The notes: generated by a model not told the origin, from the sequence alone. A DNA stretch of 64,000 bases from Streptomyces sp. B1I3 (GCF_030816615.1 NZ_JAUSYD010000001.1:4858501-4922500); one strand, 5' to 3'. Counted from the first letter of the stretch, positions 16,799-25,828 are shown. Program-made: numbers and translations.

Positions 16799-17653
16799 TC
16801 AGAACGAGGCGATGACGCGGTCCGCGAGGATGTAGACGTTCTCCTCGCCGCACGAGAACGTCAGCGCGTAGGCGCCGGAGACGCCGGAACCGCCCAGCAG
16901 CACCGGCTGTTCGCCCGCCCGCAGCGAGTCGGCCAGCCGCTCGGCGGTCTCGCGGTGGCCGGGGGTCATGCAGAGCGTGGTGCCGTCGGCGAAGACGTAC
17001 ACGTCCAGTGTCCCGAGCGGGCCCGGACGCACGTCGGTGAGCTCGGTCCCGGTGTCCGCTAGCCGCTCCAGCCGGTTCACGGTACGCTCATGGTCAGTGA
17101 CAGCGGGTGCCTGTGCGGGGATGAAGTCCGGGTGCGACGGGTGGCGCCGGCGGGCCGCGGCCAGCTCGGGAGAGTCCTCGGCGAACTCCGTGACCTCGGC
17201 GACCTCGGGCAGGTCGGTCAGCTCCACCAGCTCCTCGAGGGCCTCGGCGGCTTCGAGGTCCATCGCCTCGAGACCGGCGAAGTCGGCCTGGCGGGGCATG
17301 AAGAACGGGACGTCCTCACCGAGACCGGCGATTCCGCCGAGCAGGGACGGGGCGTCGGCGGCGTCGCGCGCCTCCTGCGCGGCCCAGAAGGCGCGGGCCT
17401 CCGCGAGCTCGCGCTCCCGTTCCTCGGCGAGCGCCTCGGCCACGGCCGTGCGTATCTCCTCGGCCGTGGTGGCGGAGCTCCGGTCCTGCTGCTCGGGGAC
17501 GGAAGCGTGACGGTCCCGCCCCTCCGCCAGCTCCGTACGCAGCGCCGTGACCTGCCTGCGCAGCCCGTGAGCAGCGTGCAGAGCGGCGGCGCCGACGGCC
17601 GTGGCAGCGGCGGTGGTCAGCAACAGGGCAAATGACATGGCGCTCACTGACAT
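16799..17653 (-). CDS. Hypothetical membrane-anchored protein with acidic linker
   Basis: A protein of about 284 residues with one N-terminal hydrophobic helix (MSFALLLTTAAATAVGAAAL), then a coiled-coil-like basic and acidic stretch (AEALAEERERELAEARAFW). A long Glu/Leu-rich acidic linker follows. The folded C-terminal region of about 100 residues reads LGTLDVYVFADGTTLCMTPGHRETAERLADSL and AYALTFSCGEENVYILADRVIASF. I do not recognise a named domain. The start is uncertain: GTG 17674, ATG 17653 and ATG 17638 are all in frame, and none has an ideal ribosome site. It ends 37 bases from the convergent small gene. Confidence 0.6.
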   Translation of the reverse strand: MSVSAMSFALLLTTAAATAVGAAALHAAHGLRRQVTALRTELAEGRDRHASVPEQQDRSSATTAEEIRTAVAEALAEERERELAEARAFWAAQEARDAADAPSLLGGIAGLGEDVPFFMPRQADFAGLEAMDLEAAEALEELVELTDLPEVAEVTEFAEDSPELAAARRRHPSHPDFIPAQAPAVTDHERTVNRLERLADTGTELTDVRPGPLGTLDVYVFADGTTLCMTPGHRETAERLADSLRAGEQPVLLGGSGVSGAYALTFSCGEENVYILADRVIASF

Positions 17654-17940
17654 ACTCCCGGTTTCAATCGACACCCCCCGACTTCATACATCAGCTTGTC
17701 CTGTACTGGTGCCCGCTGTCAGTGCATTACGTCACGAAATGGACAGGTATTTGGGCCTGGTGTTTAGCTGAGTGGCAGGTGTGACCTGGGAAAACGTTTC
17801 TCCCCCGGGACGTAGATCACATCCTGGGGGAGATTCGGTCACGTTCGGGGCTCGGCCCGATTCGATCCGGCCTTCCTGCGGGACGGCGGATGCCCAGCCG
17901 GCCGACTCGGGCGCCAGGCGGTCGCGTTCGCCTCGCCATG

Positions 17941-18363
17941 CCGAGGCTCAGCTCAGCCGCTCGGCGTCGATGGTCGCGTTCGCCTCGCCCCGGCTGCGGG
18001 CAGGTGCCGCCTTCGTACCTCAGGCGACCCCTACCCACCGCCGAGGCTCAGCTCAGCCGCTCGGCGTCGATGGTCGCGTTCGCCTCGCCCCGGCTGCGGG
18101 CAGGTGCCGCCTTCGTACCTCAGGCGACCCCTACCCACCGCCGAGGCTCAGCTCAGCCGCTCGGCGTCGATGGTCGCGTTCGCCTCGCCCCGGCTGCGGG
18201 CAGGTGCCGCCTTCGTACCTCAGGCGACCCCTACCCTCCGCCGAGGCTCAGCTCAGCCGCTCGGCGTCGATGGTCGCGTTCGCCTCGCCCCGGCTGCGGG
18301 CAGGTGCCGCCTTCGTACCTCAGGCGACCCCTACCCTCCGCCGAGGCTCAGCTCAGCCGCTCG
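17941..18363. repeat. 100-bp tandem direct repeat, 4.2 copies
   Basis: Four complete 100-bp units start at 17941, 18041, 18141 and 18241, and a fifth begins at 18341 and stops after 23 bases. The units are identical except for position 97 (A in the first two, T in the next two). The partial fifth unit contains the last 16 bases of the thiolase gene, including its stop, so each unit carries a copy of that 3' end. A shorter relic of the unit (18 matching bases) lies at 17920-17937. The rest of the gap at 17654-17919 shows no gene. Each unit can form a small hairpin (CGCCT/AGGCG, 9-base loop). Confidence 0.97.
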
Positions 18364-19568
18364 ATGACCATCGCCATGCCCTGGCCGCCGCCCACGCACA
18401 TCGTCTCGAGGCCGAACTGCTTGTCGTGGAACTGAAGGCTGTTGATCAGCGTTCCCGTGATCCGGGCGCCGGTCATGCCGAAGGGGTGGCCGACGGCGAT
18501 GGCGCCACCGTTGACGTTGACCTTGTCGAGCGGCAGGCCGAGGTCCCGGTAGGACGGGATGACCTGGGCGGCGAACGCCTCGTTGATCTCGGCCAGGTCG
18601 ATGTCGTCGATGGTCAGCCCGGCCCGCTTCAGCGCCTGCTTGCTGGCCTCGACCGGCCCGTAACCCATGATCTCGGGGGAGAGACCGGAGACACCGGTCG
18701 ACACGATCCGGGCCAGCGGGGTCAGGCCCAGCTCGCGCGCCTTGGTGTCCGACATGATGACCAGGGCCGCGGCGCCGTCGTTGAGCGGGCAGCAGTTCGC
18801 CGCGGTGACGAGTCCGTCGGGACGGAACACCGGCTTCAGGCCCTGCACGCCGTCCAGGGAGACGCCCGCACGGGGGCCGTCGTCCTTGGAGACGACCGTG
18901 CCGTCCGGCGTCGTCACGGGCGTGATCTCGCGCTCCCAGAAGCCGTTCTTTATGGCTTCCTCGGCGAGGTTCTGCGAGCGCACACCGAACTCGTCCATGT
19001 CCTGACGGGTGACGCCCTTGATCCTGGCGAGGTTCTCGGCCGTCTGCCCCATCGCGATGTAGGCGTCCGGGACCAGGCCCTCCTCGCGCGGGTCGGTCCA
19101 GCTCGCGCCCGACTCCTCGGCGCGGGCGGCGGTGCGCGCCTCGGCCTCGGCGAAGAGCGGGTTGTGCGTGTCCGGCAGGCTGTCGGAGTTGCCCTTCACG
19201 AAGCGGGACACCATCTCGACACCGGCGGAGATGAAGACGTCGCCCTCGCCCGCCTTGATCGCGTGCAGCGCCATGCGGCTGGTCTGCAGCGAGGACGAGC
19301 AGTAGCGGGTGACCGTACAGCCGGGGAGGTGGTCCATCCCCATCTGCACGGCGACGATGCGGCCCAGGTTGTTGCCCTGTTCCCCACCCGGCAGGCCGCA
19401 GCCGAGCATCAGGTCGTCGATGTCCTTCGGGTCCAGCTCGGGGACCTTGGCCAGCGCCGTCTGGATGATGGTCGCGGTCAGGTCGTCCGCGCGCAGGTCC
19501 TTGAGGGACCCCTTGAACGCCCGGCCGATGGGCGAGCGGGCTGCAGAGACGATCACGGCTTCGGGCAT
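18348..19568 (-). CDS. Acetyl-CoA C-acetyltransferase (thiolase)
   Basis: A 406-residue thiolase. It has the nucleophile Cys90 in TRYCSSSLQ, the conserved NEAFAAQVIPSY region (NEAF motif), the GHPFGMTGAR motif (His) and the C-terminal Cys in CVGGGQGMAM. The enzyme either cleaves 3-ketoacyl-CoA in beta-oxidation or condenses two acetyl-CoA; sequence reading does not separate these. The start is ATG 19568, with GGAG 7 bases upstream; the GTG directly before it is possible. No second beta-oxidation gene is adjacent. Its last 16 bases are part of the 100-bp tandem repeat downstream. Confidence 0.92.
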   Translation of the reverse strand: MPEAVIVSAARSPIGRAFKGSLKDLRADDLTATIIQTALAKVPELDPKDIDDLMLGCGLPGGEQGNNLGRIVAVQMGMDHLPGCTVTRYCSSSLQTSRMALHAIKAGEGDVFISAGVEMVSRFVKGNSDSLPDTHNPLFAEAEARTAARAEESGASWTDPREEGLVPDAYIAMGQTAENLARIKGVTRQDMDEFGVRSQNLAEEAIKNGFWEREITPVTTPDGTVVSKDDGPRAGVSLDGVQGLKPVFRPDGLVTAANCCPLNDGAAALVIMSDTKARELGLTPLARIVSTGVSGLSPEIMGYGPVEASKQALKRAGLTIDDIDLAEINEAFAAQVIPSYRDLGLPLDKVNVNGGAIAVGHPFGMTGARITGTLINSLQFHDKQFGLETMCVGGGQGMAMVIERLS

Positions 19569-19758
19569 CACGCGGCTCCATGAGGGCTGGAAGGCAGGAA
19601 GGCTGGACTGACTTGGAAGTTACCCGGACGTATAGCTGAGGTCACCCGGCACGGGATGTGATGCGGGCCTCTTTTCTAAGCAACCGCTCAGTCTCTCCGG
19701 TTGTTCCCGTCCGGCCCACCCCGTAACCGCGCTGCCCTTCGTCGCCCCGGTCCGCGCC

Positions 19759-20805
19759 TCACGCGGACCGCCACGTCGCCCCGGACCCCGGCGGGGCCGG
19801 GCGGCCCTCTTCCGTGCCGTCGTGCGGTGCGGGTTCCGTGTGGGCGGGCAGCCTCCGCCGGCGCCGGTGCTTGAGCAGGGCCCAGGGCGCCCGCGCGCCC
19901 GTGACCTCCGTGCCGGCCTCCCGGGCGGCCTGGGAGGCCGCCTTGGCCACCGGCAGTATGTCCTCCCGCCGGGTCCCGTCCAGGTGGTCGGACTCGGGCC
20001 ACAGGCCCAGCGCCGCGCACAGCGTCGGAAGCATCGCCATCGACGCCGTCGCGTACCCCTCCGCCGACGGGTGGTAGTTGTCGGGGCCGAACAGCTCCCG
20101 GGGGTTCGCCTCGAACTCGGGCCCCAGCAGGTCCCCCAGCGACACCGTCCGCCCGCCCTGCTCCACCGCGCCGATCGTCTGCGCCGCCGCCAGTTGCCGG
20201 CTCACCCGCCGGGCCAGCCACCGCAGCGGCTGGTACACCGGCTCGATCGTGCCCAGATCGGGACAGGTGCCGACGACCACCTCCGCACCGGCCGTGCGCA
20301 GCCGCCGGACGGCCGTGGTGAGGCAGCGCACCGACTGCGTGGCCGGCATGCGGTGCGTCACGTCGTTCGCCCCGATCATGATCACGCAGACGTCCGGCAC
20401 CCCCGACGGATCCGCCAGGACCAGAGCCACCTGCCGCTCCAGATCGTCGGAGCGAGCTCCCGGAGAGGCCACGTTCCGCAGATCTACCGGGCGTTCGGCC
20501 ACCGCCGCCAGCCCGGACGCCAGGAGCGCCCCCGGCGTCTGGCCGGCTCTGCGCACCCCCTGACCGGCCGCCGTTGAGTCCCCCAGCAGCGCGAAGCGCA
20601 ACGGATCGGCGGGACCGGCGAACGCCACTCCGTACCGCCCGTCGGCGCTCGGCGGAACCGGTGCCGTACCCCCGCCCACCTGCCGTTTCGCCAGCTGCAC
20701 CTCGGCCAGTACCAGACCTACCGTCGCCGCGCCGATCAGCCCGACGCTGCCGCCGCCGTAGGCCGCGCCCGCTGCGATCCGCCGTGCCACCCTCGCTCTC
20801 GACAC
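19759..20805 (-). CDS. SGNH/GDSL hydrolase, membrane-anchored or secreted
   Basis: A protein of about 348 residues. It opens with basic residues and an uncleaved-looking hydrophobic helix (AAYGGGSVGLIGAATVGLVLA), followed by the esterase domain. Block I is LLGDSTAAGQG with the nucleophile Ser near residue 77. The GAND block and the C-terminal DNYHPSAEGY (Asp/His) complete the SGNH set. I chose GTG 20805 because GGAGGAGG lies 10 bases upstream; the ATG at 20826 overlaps that site and has no Shine-Dalgarno of its own. It is divergent from cystathionine beta-synthase. The substrate is unknown; lipase, carbohydrate deacetylase or phospholipase activities are all possible in this family. Confidence 0.85.
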   Translation of the reverse strand: MSRARVARRIAAGAAYGGGSVGLIGAATVGLVLAEVQLAKRQVGGGTAPVPPSADGRYGVAFAGPADPLRFALLGDSTAAGQGVRRAGQTPGALLASGLAAVAERPVDLRNVASPGARSDDLERQVALVLADPSGVPDVCVIMIGANDVTHRMPATQSVRCLTTAVRRLRTAGAEVVVGTCPDLGTIEPVYQPLRWLARRVSRQLAAAQTIGAVEQGGRTVSLGDLLGPEFEANPRELFGPDNYHPSAEGYATASMAMLPTLCAALGLWPESDHLDGTRREDILPVAKAASQAAREAGTEVTGARAPWALLKHRRRRRLPAHTEPAPHDGTEEGRPAPPGSGATWRSA

Positions 20806-20945
20806 AGTCCGGTCCACCTCCTCCATGCCGTACAGCCGTACACAGCACTACCTGCCCCGCAGGGGGTACGACCCAATCGCTCCGCCCGAACCCGTGCACC
20901 TACGCATAGTCTTGCCTGACCATCTCGGAGATCCCGGAGTACACG

Positions 20946-22349
20946 GTGCAATTCCACGATTCGATGATCAGTCTTGTCGGCAACACCCCGCTGGTGAGGC
21001 TGCGCAATGTGACGGCAGGCATTCAGGCGACGGTCCTGGCCAAGGTCGAGTACTTCAACCCAGGCGGGTCGGTGAAGGACCGCATCGCGCTGCGCATGAT
21101 CGAGGCGGCCGAGCAGAGCGGCGAGCTGAAGCCCGGCGGCACGATCGTCGAGCCGACCAGTGGCAACACGGGCGTCGGCCTGGCCATCGTCGCCCAGCAG
21201 AAGGGCTACAAGTGCATCTTCGTCTGCCCGGACAAGGTGTCGACCGACAAGATCAACGTCCTGCGCGCGTACGGCGCCGAGGTCGTCGTCTGCCCGACGG
21301 CCGTCGACCCCGAGCACCCGGACTCCTACTACAACGTCTCCGACCGCCTGGTCCGTGAGACGCCGGGGGCCTGGAAGCCCGACCAGTACTCCAACCCGAA
21401 CAATCCGCGCTCCCACTACGAGACCACGGGCCCCGAGCTCTGGGAGCAGACGGACGGGAGGATCACCCACTTCGTCACGGGCGTCGGCACCGGCGGCACG
21501 ATCACCGGTACGGGCCGCTACCTCAAGGAGGTCAGCGAGAACCGGGTGCAGGTCATCGGCGCCGACCCGGAGGGCTCGGTCTACTCGGGCGGCTCCGGAC
21601 GGCCGTACCTCGTCGAGGGGGTCGGGGAGGACTTCTGGCCGAGTGCCTACGACCGTACGGTCACCGACGAGATCGTCGCCGTCTCCGACAAGGACTCCTT
21701 CCGGATGACGCGCCGCCTCGCCAAGGAGGAGGGGCTGCTCGTCGGCGGTTCCTGCGGCATGGCGGTGGTCGCGGCGCTGGAGGTGGCCGAGCGGCTCGGT
21801 CCCGAGGACGTGGTGGTCGTCCTGCTGCCGGACAGCGGACGCGGATACATGAGCAAGATCTTCAACGACGAGTGGATGGCCGACTACGGTTTCCTGGAGG
21901 ACGCCGGCCCGTCCGCTCAGGTCGGTGCCGTCCTCGACTTCAAAGAGGGCCCGATCCCCTCGCTCGTCCACATGCACCCGGAGGAGACGGTCGGCGAGGC
22001 CATCGACGTGCTGCGCGAATACGGCGTCTCCCAGATGCCGATCGTGAAGCCGGGCGCCGGACACCCGGACGTGATGGCCGCGGAGGTCATCGGCTCCGTC
22101 GTCGAGCGGCAGCTCCTGGACGCCCTGTTCACCCAGCGGGCCTCGCTCTCCGACCCCCTGGAGCGGCACATGTCGCCCCCGCTGCCGCAGGTCGGTTCCG
22201 GCGAACCGGTCGAGGACCTGATGGCCGTGCTCAGTGGCACGGACGGCGCCGACGCGGCGATCGTCCTCGTCGAGGGCAAGCCGAAGGGCGTCGTGAGCAG
22301 GCAGGACCTGCTGGCCTTCCTCGCCAAGGACGCGGCGCCCAAGCAGTGA
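20946..22349 (+). CDS. cbs: Cystathionine beta-synthase with C-terminal CBS domains
   Basis: A 467-residue fold-type II PLP enzyme. The pyridoxal Lys44 lies in NPGGSVKDR, the substrate loop is TSGNTG, and the phosphate-binding glycine loop is GTGGTITGTG. The catalytic core ends near residue 320. Two CBS motifs follow (about 335-460), as in eukaryotic-type cystathionine beta-synthases, which join serine and homocysteine in reverse transsulfuration. A cysteine-synthase activity cannot be excluded. GTG 20946 is preceded by GGAG with 8-base spacing. A CATAGT -10-like box lies at 20905-20910. The gene is monocistronic and ends at a large hairpin. Confidence 0.9.
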   Translation: MQFHDSMISLVGNTPLVRLRNVTAGIQATVLAKVEYFNPGGSVKDRIALRMIEAAEQSGELKPGGTIVEPTSGNTGVGLAIVAQQKGYKCIFVCPDKVSTDKINVLRAYGAEVVVCPTAVDPEHPDSYYNVSDRLVRETPGAWKPDQYSNPNNPRSHYETTGPELWEQTDGRITHFVTGVGTGGTITGTGRYLKEVSENRVQVIGADPEGSVYSGGSGRPYLVEGVGEDFWPSAYDRTVTDEIVAVSDKDSFRMTRRLAKEEGLLVGGSCGMAVVAALEVAERLGPEDVVVVLLPDSGRGYMSKIFNDEWMADYGFLEDAGPSAQVGAVLDFKEGPIPSLVHMHPEETVGEAIDVLREYGVSQMPIVKPGAGHPDVMAAEVIGSVVERQLLDALFTQRASLSDPLERHMSPPLPQVGSGEPVEDLMAVLSGTDGADAAIVLVEGKPKGVVSRQDLLAFLAKDAAPKQ

Positions 22350-22552
22350 CGCCCGGCTTCCGGGCTTCGCGAAAACGGTACGGGCGCGACACGTACGCGC
22401 AGCACCGGCTTAACACGGCTCGGGCAGAGTGATCGGTGTCGGCAGGGAAACCCGCCGGCACCGAGTACGGCGACACGGACTACGGAGCGGCTCCCGGACC
22501 TCCACCGTCGCCCGGACGCGACACCCGGCCCTGACCCGGGACCGCGTCCCTC

Positions 22553-22608
22553 GTGGGGACCGCCGTCGTCCCGCCCCCCGGTTCGACCGGGGGTGCGGCG
22601 GTCCCCAC
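22553..22608. terminator. Two-level terminator hairpin
   Basis: An outer 13-bp perfect stem (22553-22565 and 22596-22608) encloses an inner 8-bp stem (22575-22582 and 22586-22593) with a 3-base loop. It lies between convergent cbs and the small membrane protein gene. Confidence 0.85.
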
Positions 22609-22619
22609 GGCAGCTCGGC

Positions 22620-23036
22620 TCAGTCCTCCAGGTCGGACGCCCTACGCCCGGGCCGGAACCAGGGCCACGCGCGGGCGGCATGCACGGCGTTGACGCCGAC
22701 GATGCCCAGCCAGGCCACCACGAGTCCGTCGATCCCCGCGTTCGCGACGCCGATCGCGGACAGCGGGACGGCCAGGACCAGCGAGACGACCCCGGAGCCG
22801 AACCTCTCCCCGAAGCCCCCTCCCGTCCCGGCCGGCCGTGCCGCGCCGCGGGCGGCGGTCATCTGCTGCTCGGCGAAGTGCCTGCGCGCCCGTCGGTCGA
22901 ACGTGCCGTCGAGCCGCTGCTCGACCTTCTCCAGAAACGAGTCGATGAGCGCGCTCTCGTACTCCGGTCCCAGCTCGCCGCGGGCCTGCAGGGTGGCATC
23001 GAGCTCTCGCCTGAGCTCAGGGTCACGGGCTTCCAT
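22620..23036 (-). CDS. Small integral membrane protein with DUF1707-like helical head
   Basis: A 138-residue protein starting at ATG 23036 (GTG 23045 is an alternative). Residues 1-65 are soluble, charged and helical (ELRRELDATLQARGELGPEYESALIDSFLEKVEQRL). Two hydrophobic segments follow at about 80-97 and 103-118 (VVSLVLAVPLSAIGVANAG and GLVVAWLGIVGVNAVHAA), then a basic C-terminus. The layout matches uncharacterised actinobacterial membrane proteins with a conserved head and a 2-helix anchor. Function unknown. Confidence 0.72.
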   Translation of the reverse strand: MEARDPELRRELDATLQARGELGPEYESALIDSFLEKVEQRLDGTFDRRARRHFAEQQMTAARGAARPAGTGGGFGERFGSGVVSLVLAVPLSAIGVANAGIDGLVVAWLGIVGVNAVHAARAWPWFRPGRRASDLED

Positions 23037-23144
23037 GCGTCCCACGGTACGGAGCCGGGCGGCCCGGGGCAGTGGGGCTAACCCCCCGTTCCCCGGCCCC
23101 CCGTCGCCAGGTCCTGCGGTGTGCCCGGTCCCGCGTCGTCCGGC

Positions 23145-23726
23145 TCAGAGGGGCGTCACCTCCGCCAGGAAGGCCTCCGGAGTGACCGCGTACCCCATGG
23201 CGTTGATGACCGCGACCGGCGTGCGGTCGATCAGTACCGTCGGGGTGGACCGGATGCCGCTGTTCTCGAAGGCCAGTGACACCTGTGCTGCCCAGGGCAG
23301 GTACTTCCCCTCCAGCACCTTCTCCCGGAAGTCGTCCGTGTGCAGGGCCTCGACCTCGTCGGCCAGGCGCAGCAGGTTGGCGCGGTCGGCGAAGGAGTCC
23401 TCGTCCTCACTGGGCTGATCGGCGTACAGGGCGCGCAGGTAGTGCATGAACGGCTCGGGGCCCACGTCGACGGCGGCGCCCAGGGCGGCCAGCGCCTCCA
23501 TGGAGCCGGTCCCGCCGGCCGAGTCGTCGAGGAACGTGCCGAAGTGGTGGTCCACCGCGAACCGCCCGTCGTCGGCCGCCCGCTCCATCACGGCACCGAG
23601 GCCGAGCTCCATGCGCTTGCAGTAGGGGCAGCGCAGATCGGCGTAGACGCTCAGCACGTGCGCGGCGTCGTCGCTCCCGTAGCGGACGACGACGCCGCCG
23701 GGGCCTCTCGTATTGGCTGGGATCAT
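23145..23726 (-). CDS. DsbA-family (thioredoxin-like) protein, cytosolic
   Basis: A 193-residue thioredoxin-fold protein. It has the redox motif CPYC at residues 33-36 and the cis-proline loop in RSTPTVLID, with the helical insertion typical of DsbA/FrnE types between them. There is no signal peptide, so it should act in the cytoplasm, unlike classical DsbA. ATG 23726 has no Shine-Dalgarno sequence; GACCCT lies 6 bases upstream and may serve as a -10 for leaderless transcription. It diverges from the RpiR-type regulator. The partner and substrate are unknown. Confidence 0.82.
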   Translation of the reverse strand: MIPANTRGPGGVVVRYGSDDAAHVLSVYADLRCPYCKRMELGLGAVMERAADDGRFAVDHHFGTFLDDSAGGTGSMEALAALGAAVDVGPEPFMHYLRALYADQPSEDEDSFADRANLLRLADEVEALHTDDFREKVLEGKYLPWAAQVSLAFENSGIRSTPTVLIDRTPVAVINAMGYAVTPEAFLAEVTPL

Positions 23727-23860
23727 GGTTCAAGGGTCGGCAGGGGGAAGCCGTCCCGCAATGCGAGCACCAGCGGTTGTATATGGACATGCAGTCTGCG
23801 TGCTGGCTGAATGGATCCGGCGGTGCCGGCCCGGTGCGCCGGATCTCTGGAGGGGACAGC

Positions 23861-24709
23861 ATGAGCGGGAGCAGCCCGGCCGCGCGGTTGCAGGGGCTCT
23901 TCGAGGGGCGCAGGCTCACGCCCACCCAGCGGCGGATCGCGCACTCCATGGTGCGGCGGGCCGCCGACGCCCCGTTCCTGTCCAGCGTGGAGCTGGCCGA
24001 GCTGGCCGGGGTGAGCCAGCCGTCGGTCACCCGGTTCGCCGTGGCCCTCGGCTTCGACGGTTATCCGGCTCTCCGCAGGCACCTGCGGGAGGTCGCTCCG
24101 GACGGGTCGGAGAGCGGTACGGGCGGGGACGAGGACGTCAACGAGTACCAGCAGGCCGTGCGGGCCGAGATCGAGAATCTGCGGCACCTGGCCGACCTGC
24201 TCGCCGACCCGGCGCCGGTGGAGCGGGCAGGCAGGCTGCTCGCCGGATCACGGCCGCTGCTCGTCCTCGGCCTGCGGGCCGCGTCCTCACAGGCTCGGGG
24301 CTTCGGGTACTTCGCCGCCAAGGTGCATCCGGACGTACGGGTGCTCGACGAGGGCGGCAGCATGGTCCACGACCGTATCGACGCGGCCCGCCGTGCGGGA
24401 GCGAGCGTGCTGCTGTGCTTCGCGCTGCCACGGCATCCCCGCGAGGTCGTCGACGCGCTGGCCTACGCCCGGGAGCAGGGGCTGACGGTCGTGACCGTCG
24501 CCGATTCGGCGTTCGCCCCGGTGGCCGTCCACAGCGACCTGCTGATCCCGGCCGCCGTGGGGACCGGGCTCGCCTTCGACACCGCGTGCGCGCCGATGCT
24601 GCTGGGGCGGGTGCTGCTGGAGGCCATGTGCGACGGGCTGCCCGAGGCGCAGGCCCGGCTGGAGGAGTTCGACGCGAGGGCCGCCGCGAGAGGACTGTTC
24701 GTCGAGTGA
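23861..24709 (+). CDS. MurR/RpiR-family transcriptional regulator
   Basis: A 282-residue regulator. Residues 1-80 form the HTH_6 domain (LTPTQRRIAHSMV and ELAELAGVSQPSVTRFAVALGFDGYPALRRHL). The SIS sugar-phosphate-binding domain lies at about 125-260 (SRPLLVLGLRAASSQARGF and ALPRHPREVVDALAYAREQGLTVVTVADS). Family members sense phosphorylated sugars or amino sugars. GGAGGGG lies 6 bases before ATG 23861. No sugar-metabolism gene is adjacent, so its target is likely elsewhere or is the divergent DsbA-like gene. Confidence 0.88.
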   Translation: MSGSSPAARLQGLFEGRRLTPTQRRIAHSMVRRAADAPFLSSVELAELAGVSQPSVTRFAVALGFDGYPALRRHLREVAPDGSESGTGGDEDVNEYQQAVRAEIENLRHLADLLADPAPVERAGRLLAGSRPLLVLGLRAASSQARGFGYFAAKVHPDVRVLDEGGSMVHDRIDAARRAGASVLLCFALPRHPREVVDALAYAREQGLTVVTVADSAFAPVAVHSDLLIPAAVGTGLAFDTACAPMLLGRVLLEAMCDGLPEAQARLEEFDARAAARGLFVE

Positions 24710-24819
24710 GGAACGCACCGGCCGGCCACCAGCGGTGGCCGCGCCCGTCCTGGGCGCGCACCGACCGGGTGGAGCGGAACCGGCCGGCGGGCCAGGGCCT
24801 ACCGGACGACCGGCCCCAT

Positions 24820-24861
24820 GGCGGGGGACGCCGCACCCGGCGGGGCGCGGCGTCCCCCGCC
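24820..24861. terminator. Strong terminator hairpin
   Basis: A perfect 15-bp stem (24820-24834 and 24847-24861) lies between the convergent RpiR-type regulator and the Roadblock cassette. Confidence 0.88.
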
Positions 24862-24888
24862 GGTGAGAACCCCGGCGCGGACGCCGGG

Positions 24889-25263
24889 TCAGATCTCCAG
24901 CTCGGCTTCGATCTTCCTCAGCTGATGGCGGGCCATCGCGAGGTTGGACCTGCCCTTGTCCAGGACGAGGTAGAGGAACAGGCCGTTGTTGCCGCGGGTC
25001 TTGAGCAGCCGGATCAGGTGGTACTGGTCGCCGAGGGTGATCAGGATGTCCTCGATCTCGTCCTTGATGCCCAGGTGATCCATCGTCCTGAGCTTCGCCC
25101 GGACGACGTCGGTGTTGCCGGCTGCGGCGACCTCCAGGTTGAAGTCCTTGCCACCGCCGATGGTGCCCAGGGCCATGCCGCTGGTGTAGTCGACGAGTGC
25201 GGCGCCGAGGGTGCCCTCGATCGACGCCATCGCATCCTTGAGTGACGCTTCGGTGTTGGCCAT
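24889..25263 (-). CDS. Roadblock/LC7 domain protein (cassette gene 4)
   Basis: A 124-residue single-domain Roadblock/LC7 (MglB-like) protein. It contains GAALVDYTSGMALGTIGGG near the N-terminus, GDQYHLIRLL in the centre and LFLYLVLDKGRSNLAMARHQL at the C-terminus. Roadblock proteins usually dimerise and act as GTPase-activating or scaffold partners for Ras-like GTPases. It shares three motif blocks with the first gene of this cassette (26629-27084), so the two are probably paralogues. The start is ATG 25263, preceded by GGAAGGAAA. It is the last gene of the four-gene group. Confidence 0.8.
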   Translation of the reverse strand: MANTEASLKDAMASIEGTLGAALVDYTSGMALGTIGGGKDFNLEVAAAGNTDVVRAKLRTMDHLGIKDEIEDILITLGDQYHLIRLLKTRGNNGLFLYLVLDKGRSNLAMARHQLRKIEAELEI

Positions 25264-25325
25264 AGTGCTCGTTTCCTTCCTCTGGCCGGCCCGGTGGCCG
25301 GTCCGACTCCTGGCTGACGCGGGTG

Positions 25326-25790
25326 TCATGGGTGATCCGGTGCGATGCTGCGGCGGGGCAGGGCCCGGGACTGCGGGGGGCGCGTGGGCGGCGCCGGGTC
25401 GGCGCGTTCGAGTGCGGCGTCGACCACTTCGCCGATCCGCGCGCCGGCCCTGCGGCCCTCCAGGTGCAGCCGGCCGACGTTGATGCGGTCCTCGGCCAGC
25501 AGGGTCAGAACGGCGGACGAGCCGGCCGCGTACGTCGCGATGTAGCCGGTCGCGCCGCGGATCAGGAGTTCGCGGAAGCCGCCGCGTCCGGTGGCGTCCG
25601 TCATCCGGGTCGACACGCCGAGTGCGGCGGCGGTCAGTGCGGCGACCCCCTCCGCCTCGATGCCAGGGGTGTCCTGGGCCACCACCAGGCCGTCGGTGGT
25701 GGCGGCGAGGGCTCCCGCCAGAAGTGGTACCCGGGCCCGTAACCGCTGGAGCTCGTCGAGGACATCCTGTACTTCGGCCTCGGGCACCAT
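25326..25790 (-). CDS. Divergent Roadblock/LC7 domain protein (cassette gene 3)
   Basis: A 154-residue protein. A helix (EVQDVLDELQRLRARVPLLAGALAATTDGLVVAQDTPG) opens a Roadblock fold, and residues 40-125 contain the central sheet (RELLIRGATGYIATYAAGSSAVLTLLAEDRINVGRLHLEGRRAG in broken form). The C-terminal 25 residues are Pro/Arg-rich. It is more like the CvnB/MglB branch (GALAATTDGLVVA) than its two cassette neighbours. ATG 25790 has GGAGGAG 8 bases upstream, which decides the start over an upstream ATG at 25832. Confidence 0.75.
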   Translation of the reverse strand: MVPEAEVQDVLDELQRLRARVPLLAGALAATTDGLVVAQDTPGIEAEGVAALTAAALGVSTRMTDATGRGGFRELLIRGATGYIATYAAGSSAVLTLLAEDRINVGRLHLEGRRAGARIGEVVDAALERADPAPPTRPPQSRALPRRSIAPDHP

Positions 25791-25828
25791 CAGCTGTCTC
25801 CTCCCGGCACGCTGTCTGAGCGCGCGTA

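Noticed and set aside
17772..19583. Plus-strand frame containing repeated RSASMVAFASPRLRAGAA
   Set aside because: The apparent protein repeat comes from the 100-bp DNA repeat read in changing frames, and the rest is antisense to thiolase.
23777..23860. N-terminal extension of the RpiR regulator from ATG 23777
   Set aside because: The extension has no family similarity, and ATG 23861 has a good GGAGGGG site with normal spacing.
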